Origin: Parapedobacter flavus
Lineage (GTDB): Bacteria > Bacteroidota > Bacteroidia > Sphingobacteriales > Sphingobacteriaceae
Assembly: GCF_035818675.1 (NCBI RefSeq)
Contig: NZ_JAYKZZ010000007.1
Coordinates: forward strand, 124,001 to 188,000
Length of the DNA: 64,000 nucleotides
Reading direction: 5' to 3'
Positions 1 to 9,145 of this stretch are shown in pieces. Position 1 is the stretch's first letter. Every line of letters begins with the position of its first letter. The position numbers and the translations under genes are program-made. A model generated the notes under the pieces. The model searched no databases, was not told the origin of the DNA, and worked only from the letters and a program-made list of their open reading frames with translations.

Positions 1-165
1 TTCTATTATGGGTACACGAACGGATGGCTGGGGTATCTGATGACGGATGCGGAGATTCCGTTCGGCGGTTATGAGACCACGGTGACCCCATTCAAGCCCG
101 GTGCCGGCCAGGATTTGATCGATGCGGTGCTAAGCTATATTGAAGGGGATTTGAGTAAGCCTTAG
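1..165 (+). CDS. C-terminal end of a neutral/alkaline ceramidase-like protein (partial)
   Basis: The window opens inside an open frame of 54 codons that ends in TAG at 163-165. The peptide contains a Y-T-N-G-W-L-G-Y segment followed by a G-G-Y-E motif. This resembles the end of the catalytic domain of neutral/alkaline non-lysosomal ceramidase-family proteins that Bacteroidota often encode beside glycan-degradation genes. Only the tail is visible, so catalytic residues and any signal peptide cannot be checked. The stop overlaps the frame of the decayed sequence that follows, which suggests a deletion joined unrelated genes just downstream. Confidence 0.5.
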   Translation, partial: FYYGYTNGWLGYLMTDAEIPFGGYETTVTPFKPGAGQDLIDAVLSYIEGDLSKP

Positions 166-567
166 GATGGCTTGCTTTGGCGGGGCATGATACCCAGCCT
201 GAACACACAGGGCAGACCACCCGTTTGGATTTTCTGAATGCTTTGGGCGAATACCTTGCTGCGCATGAAGAGGTATGGGTGGCTCCTGTTGGCGAGATTG
301 CTAGTTACATAACGTCAACCCGTACGAATGGGAAGGTTGGTCAGTATCGGATGAAGAAGCAGGTAAGACCATTAACATGCTGGTAGATGGAGAAGAGCTA
401 GCGGTGACATCGAGAAGTCTGGCAGTTGGGAAACCTTCAAGACAGCCATCGTGGGTACCGTCGAGATTAGCGAAGGCAAACACCGGTTTACGGTGGTTCC
501 TGCCGATCCGGATCTTGCCGGCCCTTTGTTGGACTTGCGGACGGTACGGCTCATCCCTCAGCGGTAA
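162..567 (+). pseudogene. Decayed fragments: deacetylase-like tail followed by a carbohydrate-active enzyme C-terminus
   Basis: No intact gene fits here, but three frames carry protein-like sequence in succession. From about 162 to 310 one frame encodes a G-H-D-T segment and then V-W-V-A-P-V-G-E-I-A-S-Y-I, which resembles the C-terminal part of polysaccharide deacetylase (NodB-like) proteins. A second frame from about 311 to 405 reads Y-E-W-E-G-W then I-N-M-L-V-D-G-E-E-L. A third, 412-567, reads W-E-T-F-K then V-E-I-S-E-G-K-H-R-F and ends with L-D-L-R-T-V-R-L-I-P before TAA; this looks like the closing beta-sandwich of sulfatase or fucosidase-like enzymes. Frame changes without starts indicate remnants of at least one lost gene. 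Family names are inference from short motifs. Confidence 0.55.
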
Positions 568-659
568 TCCCAGTATGGTACAGGTTGCGCCTTTTTTGGT
601 AAAAAGGTATGTTCGCTGGTGAATGATGGTTGTTTGGTAACCAGTTAACCTTGCAGATA

Positions 660-2339
660 ATGACAGTTTTACGCCTTACGCTACTTTTGGTGAGTTTATT
701 CCCCTCATTGGTCGAAGCACGACCTCATCCGATAGCGAAAGAACGGCCAGCTTCTTTAGATTCTGGATATCATGCGTTCCATGGCGATATCCGACAATCA
801 GGTCCCGAAATAGGAAACCCGGCCGACAACATCAACGTTTGGAACTATGCCGCGGAATGGCACGGTGGTATAGAAAAGCAGCCGGCCGATTATTTCCATG
901 AAAATTTCCCCTACGTCCGTTATGTCCAGTTGATGACCGCTGTCGGCGGAAGTGAGCAACGTGATTTGTTTAAAGATCCGCTGGACCGGTCGGTAACCGA
1001 CGACTATGATTTCTCACCCTTGATCCGGGCATGCCGGAATATCGTGGGCCAAGGGCTTATACCACATCTGAAATTAGGGAATGTACCGTTAAAATACTCG
1101 GCAGATCCTGAAATCAGCAAGGATTTTGGAGTCAATGTGCGCCCCCCATACGATTACGGTCTATGGCATGGTTATATCAAGGCAATGATGCAAACCCTCG
1201 TGGAGGAGTTTGGCGAAAAGCAGGTGCAGGCGTGGCGTTTCGGTGTGATTACCGAGTATGAGAATAAGTCGTGGTTCTCGGTTGACGACGATCCGGAGAA
1301 AACAAAGGATGCTTACTTCAAGCTGTACGACTACACCGTAGATGCGCTGGAACAGGTGTTGGGGAAAAATATCTGCGTAGGAGCACACAGCATGACAGTC
1401 TCTGAAGGGCTTTGGGATGAACGGCAACTCATTGCCCATTGTGCCCGTGGAAAAAATAATTGTACCGGAAAGACAGGCACCCGACTTGATTTTTTGGCTG
1501 CGTCGTATTATGATGAACGCCCAGGTAAACAGGTGGTTGGTAGTGCTTCTTTCGTAGAGACGATCGACCACTTAAGAGCGACAGCCATAAAGGAAGGTTT
1601 TGATCAAGTCTTTTACGGAATAGATGAAGGACGCATCCTTAACGGGCTTGATGGGAAATCCCTATTTCCGAGGGCCGTTGGGCAGACGTGGCAAGCGGCG
1701 TATGACGCTCGGATGTACCGGATGATGCTGGATGCCGATATCGACTATTTCAGCCATTGGGCTTATACGTCGCACGGTATTTTACCGGGTGTTCCATCTG
1801 TTTCGGACCAAGCATCGGCGTTATTTTATAAAATGGATGGAAGTGTCCGTCTGCCACTGGAACACAGTGCCGGAGAAAAATTGGCGGGTGAAGATGTGGG
1901 TGCTGTGGCTGCATGGGACAAGCATAAGAGGAAATTATATCTCCTAGTCTACGCTTACTCAGATTCCCTCCATCATACCGCAACCCGCGAGATATCCTGC
2001 GTAATCAGCGGAATTAAATCGAAAAGCGGGGAATTGTCGGCCGTGCGGAGCTTGATTAGCGACGATTCGAATTTTTTTGACGAATGGCTCGCTGACCGGG
2101 AACGCATGGGGATCACGGCCGACGATTTCGGCTGGTCATCAGATAGCTTCGTTATTCAGCCACCCACATTGAAAGACGGTAAACATGTAGCGTTTTTTAA
2201 TAGCCGGGTGCCTTTTTACCGCTCCCGGGCCCAAGTGCATCCGGTACAGGAAATGCTCGAGGTGAAAGATGGAGAATTGCATATCCAAACCGATATTCCA
2301 CTTCATGGTGTAATGCTTTATGAAATAACAGTCGAATGA
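660..2339 (+). CDS. GH39-like glycoside hydrolase, secreted
   Basis: This 559-residue protein starts at the ATG at 660, which gives a clean Sec signal peptide (M-T-V-L-R-L-T-L-L-L, cleavage near A20); an upstream TTG at 630 adds ten residues and is less likely. The body resembles GH39-type clan-A glycosidases (beta-xylosidase or iduronidase relatives). F-G-V-I-T-E-Y-E supplies a plausible acid/base Glu199, and F-Y-G-I-D-E-G supplies a plausible nucleophile Glu323. It probably works in the periplasm or outside the cell on oligosaccharides. The stop overlaps the next start in ATGA, so the two are translationally coupled. Family assignment comes from motif recognition; substrate is unknown. Confidence 0.65.
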   Translation: MTVLRLTLLLVSLFPSLVEARPHPIAKERPASLDSGYHAFHGDIRQSGPEIGNPADNINVWNYAAEWHGGIEKQPADYFHENFPYVRYVQLMTAVGGSEQRDLFKDPLDRSVTDDYDFSPLIRACRNIVGQGLIPHLKLGNVPLKYSADPEISKDFGVNVRPPYDYGLWHGYIKAMMQTLVEEFGEKQVQAWRFGVITEYENKSWFSVDDDPEKTKDAYFKLYDYTVDALEQVLGKNICVGAHSMTVSEGLWDERQLIAHCARGKNNCTGKTGTRLDFLAASYYDERPGKQVVGSASFVETIDHLRATAIKEGFDQVFYGIDEGRILNGLDGKSLFPRAVGQTWQAAYDARMYRMMLDADIDYFSHWAYTSHGILPGVPSVSDQASALFYKMDGSVRLPLEHSAGEKLAGEDVGAVAAWDKHKRKLYLLVYAYSDSLHHTATREISCVISGIKSKSGELSAVRSLISDDSNFFDEWLADRERMGITADDFGWSSDSFVIQPPTLKDGKHVAFFNSRVPFYRSRAQVHPVQEMLEVKDGELHIQTDIPLHGVMLYEITVE

Positions 2340-3574
2340 AAATCATTAAATCGATCAGAATGAACATGAAATACCTTCTTTTATTTGTAAGCCTGACGGG
2401 CTATTCGTCTCTGTTGGTTGCGCAACAGCAAGCGAACACGGTGGAACAGATCCCGATTCTGGCCTGGTACGGGGTTTCCCCCGAGGAAAGCACAGTGGAA
2501 CGCTACGAAGAGCTACGCCAGTCGGGGATTACCCACAATTTCACGTTCTTTAGCAGTGTAGACGAACTCGCTGTGGCCATGGAATCAGCCCAAAAGGCAG
2601 GTATAAAAATGATCATCCATTGTCCCGAACTCGCAACCGAACCCGAAAAGATCGTCCGGCGGTTTAAAGACCATCCGGCGTTAGCTGGTTATTTTCTGCG
2701 GGATGAACCCGGACGTGCCGATTTCCCCGAATTGGGGGAATGGGCAAGACGCATCCAAGCCGTTGACGACGAACACTTCTGTTATTTGAACCTCTTTCCT
2801 AACTACGCATCGAAAGAAGCATTGGGCACCGAAACGTATCGCGAGCACGTGCAATTGTTTATCGAAGAGGTGCCGCTTCAGTTGTTGTCGTTTGATCATT
2901 ACCCCATCGTGGTGGATGGCTCCGGCAACCGGACGATGCGCCCGGAGTATTACGAAAACTTAGCGATTTTTTCGGACGAGGCAGATAAAGCGGGGAAACC
3001 ATTCTGGGCATTTGCGCTGGCTGTGGCCCATGAGCCTTATCCCATTCCCACACCTGCAGAGATCAGGGTACAGGTGTATAGCAATTTAGCCTATGGGGCG
3101 CAGGGTATACAATATTTCACTTATTGGACACCCAAACCGGGTACGTGGGATTTTCATCACGCGCCGATTGATTATGATACCCAAAAGCGAACGGAAGTTT
3201 ATGACTATATCACGCAAATGAATCGTGAAATCCGAGGCCTGTCTAAGGTGTTCTTGAACGCAAAGGTGATATCGGTAGCACACACGGGCGACTCGATTCC
3301 TCGCGGAACACACCGACTGGAAAAATTGCCTGATGTGATTACCAAATTTGAAACGGAGGGAACAGGGGCAGTCGTGTCGTTACTGAAGAACGAAAACACC
3401 TCTTACCTGGTTATTGTGAACCGCGATTTCCAGAAAAGTATGTCTGTGACCATCGAGGGCGACGAGCGACTAAAGCGCGTATTGAAGAATGGTCGCACCG
3501 TCGATGCCGACGCTTACATCAGCACGCTGCCGGTAGCCCCGGGCGATATATTGGTTTATGCTTGGCAGCCATAA
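2336..3574 (+). CDS. TIM-barrel glycoside hydrolase-like protein, Sec-exported
   Basis: This 412-residue protein overlaps the GH39-like gene by 4 nt. An N-terminal hydrophobic segment (about residues 12-28) followed by A-Q-Q looks like a Sec signal; starts at 2336, 2360 or 2366 are all in frame. The body has alternating strand and helix pieces typical of a clan-A TIM barrel, including F-L-R-D-E-P-G (Asp123-Glu124). This resembles the acid/base loop of GH5/GH42-like enzymes but with Asp instead of the usual Asn before Glu. The protein at 5690-7018 is clearly paralogous (shared R-D-E-P, Y-x-N-L-F-P, L-A-Y-G-x-x-G-I-x-Y-F-T-Y and V-P/I-P-R-x-G blocks). The exact family is not recognised and the substrate is unknown. 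Confidence 0.6.
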   Translation: MKIIKSIRMNMKYLLLFVSLTGYSSLLVAQQQANTVEQIPILAWYGVSPEESTVERYEELRQSGITHNFTFFSSVDELAVAMESAQKAGIKMIIHCPELATEPEKIVRRFKDHPALAGYFLRDEPGRADFPELGEWARRIQAVDDEHFCYLNLFPNYASKEALGTETYREHVQLFIEEVPLQLLSFDHYPIVVDGSGNRTMRPEYYENLAIFSDEADKAGKPFWAFALAVAHEPYPIPTPAEIRVQVYSNLAYGAQGIQYFTYWTPKPGTWDFHHAPIDYDTQKRTEVYDYITQMNREIRGLSKVFLNAKVISVAHTGDSIPRGTHRLEKLPDVITKFETEGTGAVVSLLKNENTSYLVIVNRDFQKSMSVTIEGDERLKRVLKNGRTVDADAYISTLPVAPGDILVYAWQP

Positions 3575-3581
3575 TATAAAA

Positions 3582-5639
3582 ATGAGAAGCATATTGTATC
3601 TTTTTTCGGTCGTATGGGTGCTCTTTTTGGCGGGGTGCAATGTTTTCAAGCGCACGTCTAAACCGGCAGGTGCCCGTGCTGAAATACGCATGGACAATAA
3701 GTTGCCTACCTTGTATGTGGATGGTGAGAAACGGCCACCCTTTGCCTATATGTCTTATCTTGGCGAATTGTACTCACTTATGTTACGATCTCTTTATTAC
3801 TTTGGCTGTGTATGTTGGTTCATCGTTGGATGGTCAGATGGGGCTTCAGCGGGTATTCCGCAGGCTGGGTCCGGTGATGGTGCTAACGAACCATTGGTGT
3901 TGGTTGCTCAGGGCAAGAGCGCATATTCGATTGTTGTGGCAGATACCGCATCATCTGTCGAAAAAAAGGCAGCCACTGAGTTTCAGCGGTTATTTGCGCT
4001 GAGCACAGGTATCGAGCTGCCTATTATTTGGGACGGCCCACCCGAAGGCGCATTTGAAATCCTGATTGGGCGCGTGGCGAAAAAATACCTGGAAGAGGAA
4101 GCAGCTGGCAACTTGGGGGTAGATGGGTTTCTCATCAAATCCAAAAAGGACTTACTGCTCATTAACGGGGGCGGTGGAAAGGGTGTTTTATATGGAGTTT
4201 ATTCCTTTTTTGAAAAACACCTCGGGTATCGGTGCTATTCACCGGATGTATTCAAATTCCCGACGTTGACCGAAATCGAGTTCGCACAGCCCATAAATGA
4301 TCGGGAGGTGCCAAAAAATCAGTATCGAAACGTTTATTACTACGTAGCCACGGATGAATTTTACCGCGACTGGCATAGACTGCATAACATGAAGCCCGAT
4401 TGGGGGCTGTGGGTGCATACGTTCGCGACGCTCGTTCCTCCCGAGACCTACTTCGCAGAGCATCCGGCGTATTTTGCACTTATTGATGGCCATCGAACCG
4501 CTTATCAGGAAGATGGGCACCTCGGTGCACAGCTGTGCTTGAGTAATCCGGATGTGCTGCACGTGGTGGTTGAAGCACTAAAAAAACGGATGGCGGAGAA
4601 TCCGTCGGCCAAGTATTGGTCGGTAAGTCAAAATGATACCTATCCGGAAAAAGGGTACCAATGTGAATGTGAAGCGTGTGCGAAGATTGACGAATACACG
4701 GGGTCGCCGAGTGGTTCATTGGTAACGTTTGCCAATAAGGTTGCCGCTTATTTCCCCGAAACGAACATATCCACATTGGCCTACCGCTATAGTCGGTCGG
4801 CGCCCGAACACCTGACGCCGGCCCCCAATGTGAACATCATGCTGTGCACAATCGAGAGCGACCGTCATATCCCTATTGCTGCGGATTCAACAAATGATAC
4901 GTTCAACAAAGATTTCGAAGATTGGGGTAGGTTAACCGGAAACATCCTGATGTGGGATTATGTCGTTCAGTTCGCTAACCTAATGGCACCTTTTCCCAAC
5001 CTGGATGTATTGCAGCCAAACATCCAGTATTTTACAGATAACCACGTTAACGCACATTTTCAACAAGGCAACATCTCCAAAGGGGGGGAGTTTTCAGCGC
5101 TTAAGCCATATTTGATTGCGAAACTTCTTTGGAACCCCGAAATCGATTTGGAGCGTGAGATCGCCGACTTCCTGCATGGCTATTTCGAATCAGCGGCACC
5201 GTACATCCATGAATACATACGCCTAACCCATGATGAGTTGAAGAAATCGAATCTCCCGTTAACCATTTACGGTAACCCCACGGATCACCTAAAGGGGTTT
5301 CTGAGTCCCGAGTTATGGGCACATTACGACGAGTTGTTCCGACTGGCGGAAAAAGCGATTTCATCCGATAGCTTGGTATTGAATCGGGTGAAGCTGGCCC
5401 GGCTTCCATTGAGTTATGCCTTGTTTGAGTCGGCCAAGAAGTTAGGCCGTCAAGAGCATCGGGCTTTTGCCCAACATGGCGACCAATGGATCATAAAACC
5501 CGAAATGCAGGAGCGGATGGATGAGTTCCTTCTGCTTTGTGAGAAAAATCAGCTTGTGCATTTAAGGGAGGGGGGCGGTAATCCGGCCGACTATATCCAC
5601 GAGTTGAAGGAGCTTTTGTCGGATAAATGCATGGAGTAG
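3582..5639 (+). CDS. DUF4838 glycosidase-like protein with a chimeric N-terminus
   Basis: The frame from ATG 3582 encodes 685 residues. Residues 1 to about 62 are a lipoprotein start (L-A-G-C lipobox) followed by L-P-T-L-Y-V-D-G-E-K, which looks like the beginning of another secreted glycosidase. At residue 67 (ATG 3780) a second signal-peptide-like stretch begins, M-L-R-S-L-Y-Y-F, leading into a complete DUF4838 protein of about 619 residues. That part has an N-terminal alpha-glucuronidase/GH20b-like domain and a barrel with Y-R-C-Y-S-P-D-V, W-S-V-S-Q-N-D and C-E-C-E-A-C. Two export signals in one frame point to an in-frame deletion fusion. Translation could start at either ATG. DUF4838 proteins are associated with glycan loci but lack a defined activity. 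Confidence 0.7.
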   Translation: MRSILYLFSVVWVLFLAGCNVFKRTSKPAGARAEIRMDNKLPTLYVDGEKRPPFAYMSYLGELYSLMLRSLYYFGCVCWFIVGWSDGASAGIPQAGSGDGANEPLVLVAQGKSAYSIVVADTASSVEKKAATEFQRLFALSTGIELPIIWDGPPEGAFEILIGRVAKKYLEEEAAGNLGVDGFLIKSKKDLLLINGGGGKGVLYGVYSFFEKHLGYRCYSPDVFKFPTLTEIEFAQPINDREVPKNQYRNVYYYVATDEFYRDWHRLHNMKPDWGLWVHTFATLVPPETYFAEHPAYFALIDGHRTAYQEDGHLGAQLCLSNPDVLHVVVEALKKRMAENPSAKYWSVSQNDTYPEKGYQCECEACAKIDEYTGSPSGSLVTFANKVAAYFPETNISTLAYRYSRSAPEHLTPAPNVNIMLCTIESDRHIPIAADSTNDTFNKDFEDWGRLTGNILMWDYVVQFANLMAPFPNLDVLQPNIQYFTDNHVNAHFQQGNISKGGEFSALKPYLIAKLLWNPEIDLEREIADFLHGYFESAAPYIHEYIRLTHDELKKSNLPLTIYGNPTDHLKGFLSPELWAHYDELFRLAEKAISSDSLVLNRVKLARLPLSYALFESAKKLGRQEHRAFAQHGDQWIIKPEMQERMDEFLLLCEKNQLVHLREGGGNPADYIHELKELLSDKCME

Positions 5640-5689
5640 ATATCAAGAAACTGTTTTGTAACCCATTGAAACGAAATTTATAGGTAAAT

Positions 5690-7018
5690 ATGAAGATAAA
5701 TCAAACCCGTCGGAAATTTATTGCCACAGCCGTTTCAGGCGTCGCTGGCGCAGCAGTAGCACCCATGGCCTTGGCCACAGAAAAACCGGGGCCGTCTAAG
5801 GAATCAGCTTTGGGTACCCAAGGCGCCCCTGCCCCGAAACCGGTGCCCCCGACAGGCGAACGGGTTGATCCGTCCGAATTTATAATCTTTCCTTGGGGCA
5901 GGATGCCTCACGCTCCGGCAGAAGGTGCATGGGGCGACATCGTAGATATGGATGCGATGATGAATGACCTCTACCATTGCGGATTCAATACGAGCGGGTT
6001 CACAGACGCCAAATACCTCAAATATGTCAGAAACAATCATCTAGCGGGGATTTTGTACGCTGGAATTGATGCAACGAAAAAAAACACGCAAAGCGAGGCG
6101 GATGAAAAGATCCGGACGTTTTTGGCATCCATTACCGATCCGGAAGACCGCAAGGCTGTGCATGCGATTTACCTTCGCGACGAACCGAATGCGGCATTAT
6201 TTCCGCAATTGAATACCTGGTCTGAAGCCGTAAAAAAACAGGGTATATTACCATACATCAATCTCTTCCCAGACTACGCCCCGCCAGCGCTACTCGGCAC
6301 GGCGGACTATGAAGCGCACCTCGATAGCTATGTGGAAACCTGCACCCCCCCGTACATCTCGTATGATAACTACTCGCTTTTAGAGGGGGGACGATTGGAT
6401 GAAGATCGTTTTTTCGGTAATATCGAAGCGGTTCGCAAAAAGTCGCTTCAAGTGGGAATCCCGTTCTGGAATGTCATTTTAGCGAATGGGCATTTCAATT
6501 ACGCCGAACCCTCAGAGGCTACATTGGCTGTGCAGGTCTATGCTACGTTGGCGTATGGCGGCAAGGGCATTGGGTATTTTACTTATTATACACCACAGGT
6601 CGGCAATTATCGTCTCGCGCCAATCGACCGTTTCGGATACCGTACGAAGACCTGGGAGATGATGCGGCACGTGAATCTCCAGATTCATTCGTTGGCTCCG
6701 GTATATGGCAAATTGAAAAGTGTCAACGTGTTCCATGCCGATCGTGTCCCGCGGAACGGTCAGGGTGCCGAGTCGGCCAAGCTCGTCGAATCGATTAGCG
6801 GCACTTCGTTGTTAGTCGGTGAATTTCTCCATCCCGATGGAAAGCCGTATGCCCTAGTGGTCAACAAGAACATGCAATCATCTGTTACATTTGATGTTCA
6901 ATTCAAGGAAAAAGGCCGGACGATGCTCGTTAGCCAGTTCGACCAAGGCCGGGTTCCGTTTACGGGCGAACAGAAATGGCTGGCACCGGGGTGCGGTGCG
7001 TTGCTGACCGTGGAATGA
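5690..7018 (+). CDS. TIM-barrel glycoside hydrolase-like protein, Tat-exported
   Basis: This 442-residue protein carries a twin-arginine signal (T-R-R-K-F-I at 6-11, then an alanine-rich segment to about residue 30), so it should be exported folded, unlike its paralogue at 2336-3574. A Pro/Ala-rich linker (30-58) precedes the barrel. The putative catalytic loop is Y-L-R-D-E-P-N (Asp164-Glu165). The D-N-Y, L-A-Y-G-G-K-G-I-G-Y-F-T-Y-Y and R-V-P-R-N-G blocks align with the paralogue. It lies 50 nt after the DUF4838 gene and is the last gene before the ECF sigma factor. The Tat signal may mean a folded or cofactor-bound state before export, but no metal or flavin motif was recognised. Confidence 0.6.
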   Translation: MKINQTRRKFIATAVSGVAGAAVAPMALATEKPGPSKESALGTQGAPAPKPVPPTGERVDPSEFIIFPWGRMPHAPAEGAWGDIVDMDAMMNDLYHCGFNTSGFTDAKYLKYVRNNHLAGILYAGIDATKKNTQSEADEKIRTFLASITDPEDRKAVHAIYLRDEPNAALFPQLNTWSEAVKKQGILPYINLFPDYAPPALLGTADYEAHLDSYVETCTPPYISYDNYSLLEGGRLDEDRFFGNIEAVRKKSLQVGIPFWNVILANGHFNYAEPSEATLAVQVYATLAYGGKGIGYFTYYTPQVGNYRLAPIDRFGYRTKTWEMMRHVNLQIHSLAPVYGKLKSVNVFHADRVPRNGQGAESAKLVESISGTSLLVGEFLHPDGKPYALVVNKNMQSSVTFDVQFKEKGRTMLVSQFDQGRVPFTGEQKWLAPGCGALLTVE

Positions 7019-7082
7019 TGATTCCACGTAGGTTTTCGGTGGTTTCTTATTCGCACCCATGGATTTTGTGAAAAAGTTTACC

Positions 7083-7090
7083 TACGTTTG
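7083..7090 (+). promoter_or_regulatory. -7 box TACGTTTG upstream of the ECF sigma gene
   Basis: The sequence matches the Bacteroidota primary-sigma -7 consensus TAnnTTTG and lies 74 nt upstream of the sigma factor start at 7165. No well-spaced -33 TTTG is present (nearest at 7065-7068, spacer 14). This suggests the ECF/FecR pair is read from a housekeeping promoter separate from the upstream hydrolase genes. Confidence 0.4.
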
Positions 7091-7164
7091 TAATCAAAGC
7101 ATTATAAACATAGCACCGTACCCGTTACTCCTGAGGTTCTCATCACCGGTAAAACGGGAAAGAA

Positions 7165-7752
7165 ATGGATCGAAGCTACAAAGACAGGAATTTTTCTGCT
7201 ACAGACGAAGCGCTTATTTTGCTCATTCAACAGGGCGATCGGCAGGCGTACGCGTTATTTTATGAGCGCCATCGTGCCGCGATGTATTTATCGGCCTACC
7301 ATTTATTACGCGACGATGAGGATGCGCATGATGCCGTGCAGGAATTATTTGTTACGGTGTGGCAGCATGCCGATCGTATTGACCCGACCGGTAACATTAA
7401 AGGGTATCTTTACACGGTGCTGCGCAATAAGATCCTTACCGCGATGAGCCGCAGTAAACATTTTCAAGAGTATATTAGCTCATACCTCGCCTTTGGGCAG
7501 CTATCGGTGAGCGCCACGGAGGAAACTGTTCTTGCGCGGGAGCTGGAGCAAATATTGGAAGAAAAAATTGGCCAATTGCCGCCCAAGATGAAGGAAGTAT
7601 ACGAACTTTCATGGAATGACCACCTAAGCAATAAGGAAATCGCTGAGCGCATGTCCATCAGCGAGGGTACTGTAAAACAGCATAAACACCAAGCCATGCG
7701 TATTCTGCGTGGTAAACTCCAGCGATTGGTATCGGCATTATTATTTTTTTAG
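7165..7752 (+). CDS. ECF RNA polymerase sigma factor (Bacteroidetes expansion type)
   Basis: This 195-residue protein has sigma-70 region 2 at about 22-95 (Y-H-L-L-R-D-D-E-D-A-H-D-A-V-Q-E-L-F-V-T-V-W is the typical region 2.2-2.3 core) and region 4 at about 130-185 (L-P-P-K-M-K-E-V-Y-E-L-S, then S-N-K-E-I-A-E-R-M-S-I-S-E-G-T-V-K-Q-H). It is followed by a FecR-type anti-sigma gene and a SusC carrying an STN domain. That is the standard trans-envelope signalling layout, in which substrate binding at SusC frees the sigma factor. The likely target is the susC promoter region at 8927-9145. Confidence 0.92.
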   Translation: MDRSYKDRNFSATDEALILLIQQGDRQAYALFYERHRAAMYLSAYHLLRDDEDAHDAVQELFVTVWQHADRIDPTGNIKGYLYTVLRNKILTAMSRSKHFQEYISSYLAFGQLSVSATEETVLARELEQILEEKIGQLPPKMKEVYELSWNDHLSNKEIAERMSISEGTVKQHKHQAMRILRGKLQRLVSALLFF

Positions 7753-7843
7753 AAAAATCTCAAGTCGACTATAACCTTTGTCCCTCTCGTTAGTATAGTT
7801 CTTTAAAGGGATGAGAACCTTTGGAGTCCAATTGTAAATTTTA

Positions 7844-8926
7844 ATGCAAGAACGAGAGAAAATCAGGCAATTATTTGAACGGTATCGTTCGGGCCGGTGT
7901 ACACCTGAAGAGTTGACGCGCTTGCATGCATGGTTGAATCAATATGCAAAAAATGAAGCTCAGGGTCTTGATGATTTAGAAGAGTCGTACAACGCCGAAC
8001 ATGCAATAAAAAAAACGCGATGGCTGCGGTGGTTTCCTTATGCAGCTGCGGTGATTATCGTAACGCTCGTTAGTGTATGGTATGTTGGCACCGACCCAGC
8101 AGAAAATCTAAAACCTAAAATCGCAAACTTGAAACCCGGAGATATCGCACCGGGTGGGAACCGTGCTACACTTACATTGGCTGATGGTCGCTCGATTGAT
8201 TTGAGTGAAGCCGAGTCGGAGATTGTGGTGGGAGGTGAACATATTTCGTATGCCAGCGGATCGGAAGAATTGGTTGATTTAAAAGACGAAGAGATTTCCC
8301 TGCTTGTATTGGCCACACCTAAAGGGGGGACTTATCAAATTACACTTTCAGATGGGACTAAAGTGTGGTTAAATGCCGAATCTACGCTTAAATACCCTTC
8401 ACGATTTGTAGGAGAAGAACGCGTGGTCGAAATTGAGGGCGAAGCGTATTTTGCCGTAACGAAGGACTCAAACAAGCCGTTTAAAGTGCATAGCCGAGGT
8501 CAGCAAATTGAAGTGTTGGGTACAGAGTTCAACATTTCGGCCTATACGGATGAACACGATGTGAAAACGACCTTGGTAACGGGAAGTGTTGAGTTGAAAG
8601 TGAATGCCAGCGGTGAACGTATGGCGTTAGTTCCCAGTGAGCAAAGCGTGCTTTCGGGAGATATGATCACGAAGCAGACGGTGGATGTCGGGCCCTATAT
8701 CGCGTGGAAGGACGGCCACTTTAATTTTGATAACACAACATTAGCAGACATGATGAAGCAAATGGAGAGGTGGTACGATGTGGAAGTGATTTTCGAAAGC
8801 GGAGTGCCGAACGAACAGTTTAGCGGAACGATGTCGCGGGATGTTTCGTTACAGACGGTGCTGGAATTGCTGCACATTTCTGGCATTAACTACCGTATAC
8901 AGGGAAACGATCTGATTATCGAATAA
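7844..8926 (+). CDS. FecR-family anti-sigma factor
   Basis: This 360-residue protein has a cytoplasmic N-terminal sigma-binding region (about 1-60), one transmembrane segment (W-F-P-Y-A-A-A-V-I-I-V-T-L-V, about 64-82), a periplasmic FecR domain (about 150-250, containing G-G-T-Y-Q-I-T-L-S-D-G-T-K-V-W-L-N-A-E-S) and a C-terminal DUF4974/STN-like segment ending S-G-I-N-Y-R-I. Length and domain order are those of Bacteroidota FecR proteins. It should hold the ECF sigma factor inactive until the STN domain of the adjacent SusC signals. The 91-nt gap to the sigma gene shows no clear terminator, so co-transcription is plausible. Confidence 0.93.
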   Translation: MQEREKIRQLFERYRSGRCTPEELTRLHAWLNQYAKNEAQGLDDLEESYNAEHAIKKTRWLRWFPYAAAVIIVTLVSVWYVGTDPAENLKPKIANLKPGDIAPGGNRATLTLADGRSIDLSEAESEIVVGGEHISYASGSEELVDLKDEEISLLVLATPKGGTYQITLSDGTKVWLNAESTLKYPSRFVGEERVVEIEGEAYFAVTKDSNKPFKVHSRGQQIEVLGTEFNISAYTDEHDVKTTLVTGSVELKVNASGERMALVPSEQSVLSGDMITKQTVDVGPYIAWKDGHFNFDNTTLADMMKQMERWYDVEVIFESGVPNEQFSGTMSRDVSLQTVLELLHISGINYRIQGNDLIIE

Positions 8927-9001
8927 TATAAATTACTAACGATATAAAACCGATACATATGAATATGAAAGATACCACGTAACTCAAAGGTTTGAAAACA
9001 T

Positions 9002-9031
9002 ACAGGGAAGACGCTTCACCATCCTCCCTGT
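9002..9031 (+). promoter_or_regulatory. Inverted repeat in the susC leader region
   Basis: ACAGGGA at 9002-9008 and TCCCTGT at 9025-9031 form a perfect 7-bp inverted repeat with a 16-nt loop in the 219-nt gap between fecR and susC. It could be an RNA hairpin in the leader or an operator for the ECF-dependent switch. No poly-T tract follows, so it is not an obvious terminator. Confidence 0.3.
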
Positions 9032-9145
9032 GATGTTGGATAACGCTTTTAACAGCAAGTAGAAACTAACTTTTATTATCCAATCACTGCAAACTTAGCC
9101 ATAAGACACGTATTGCGCAAACGGTAGGTGTGTTTATAAATAAGT

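Noticed and set aside
8959..8982. Seven-codon leader ORF before susC
   Set aside because: Too short to support; it could arise by chance and shows no regulatory amino-acid bias.
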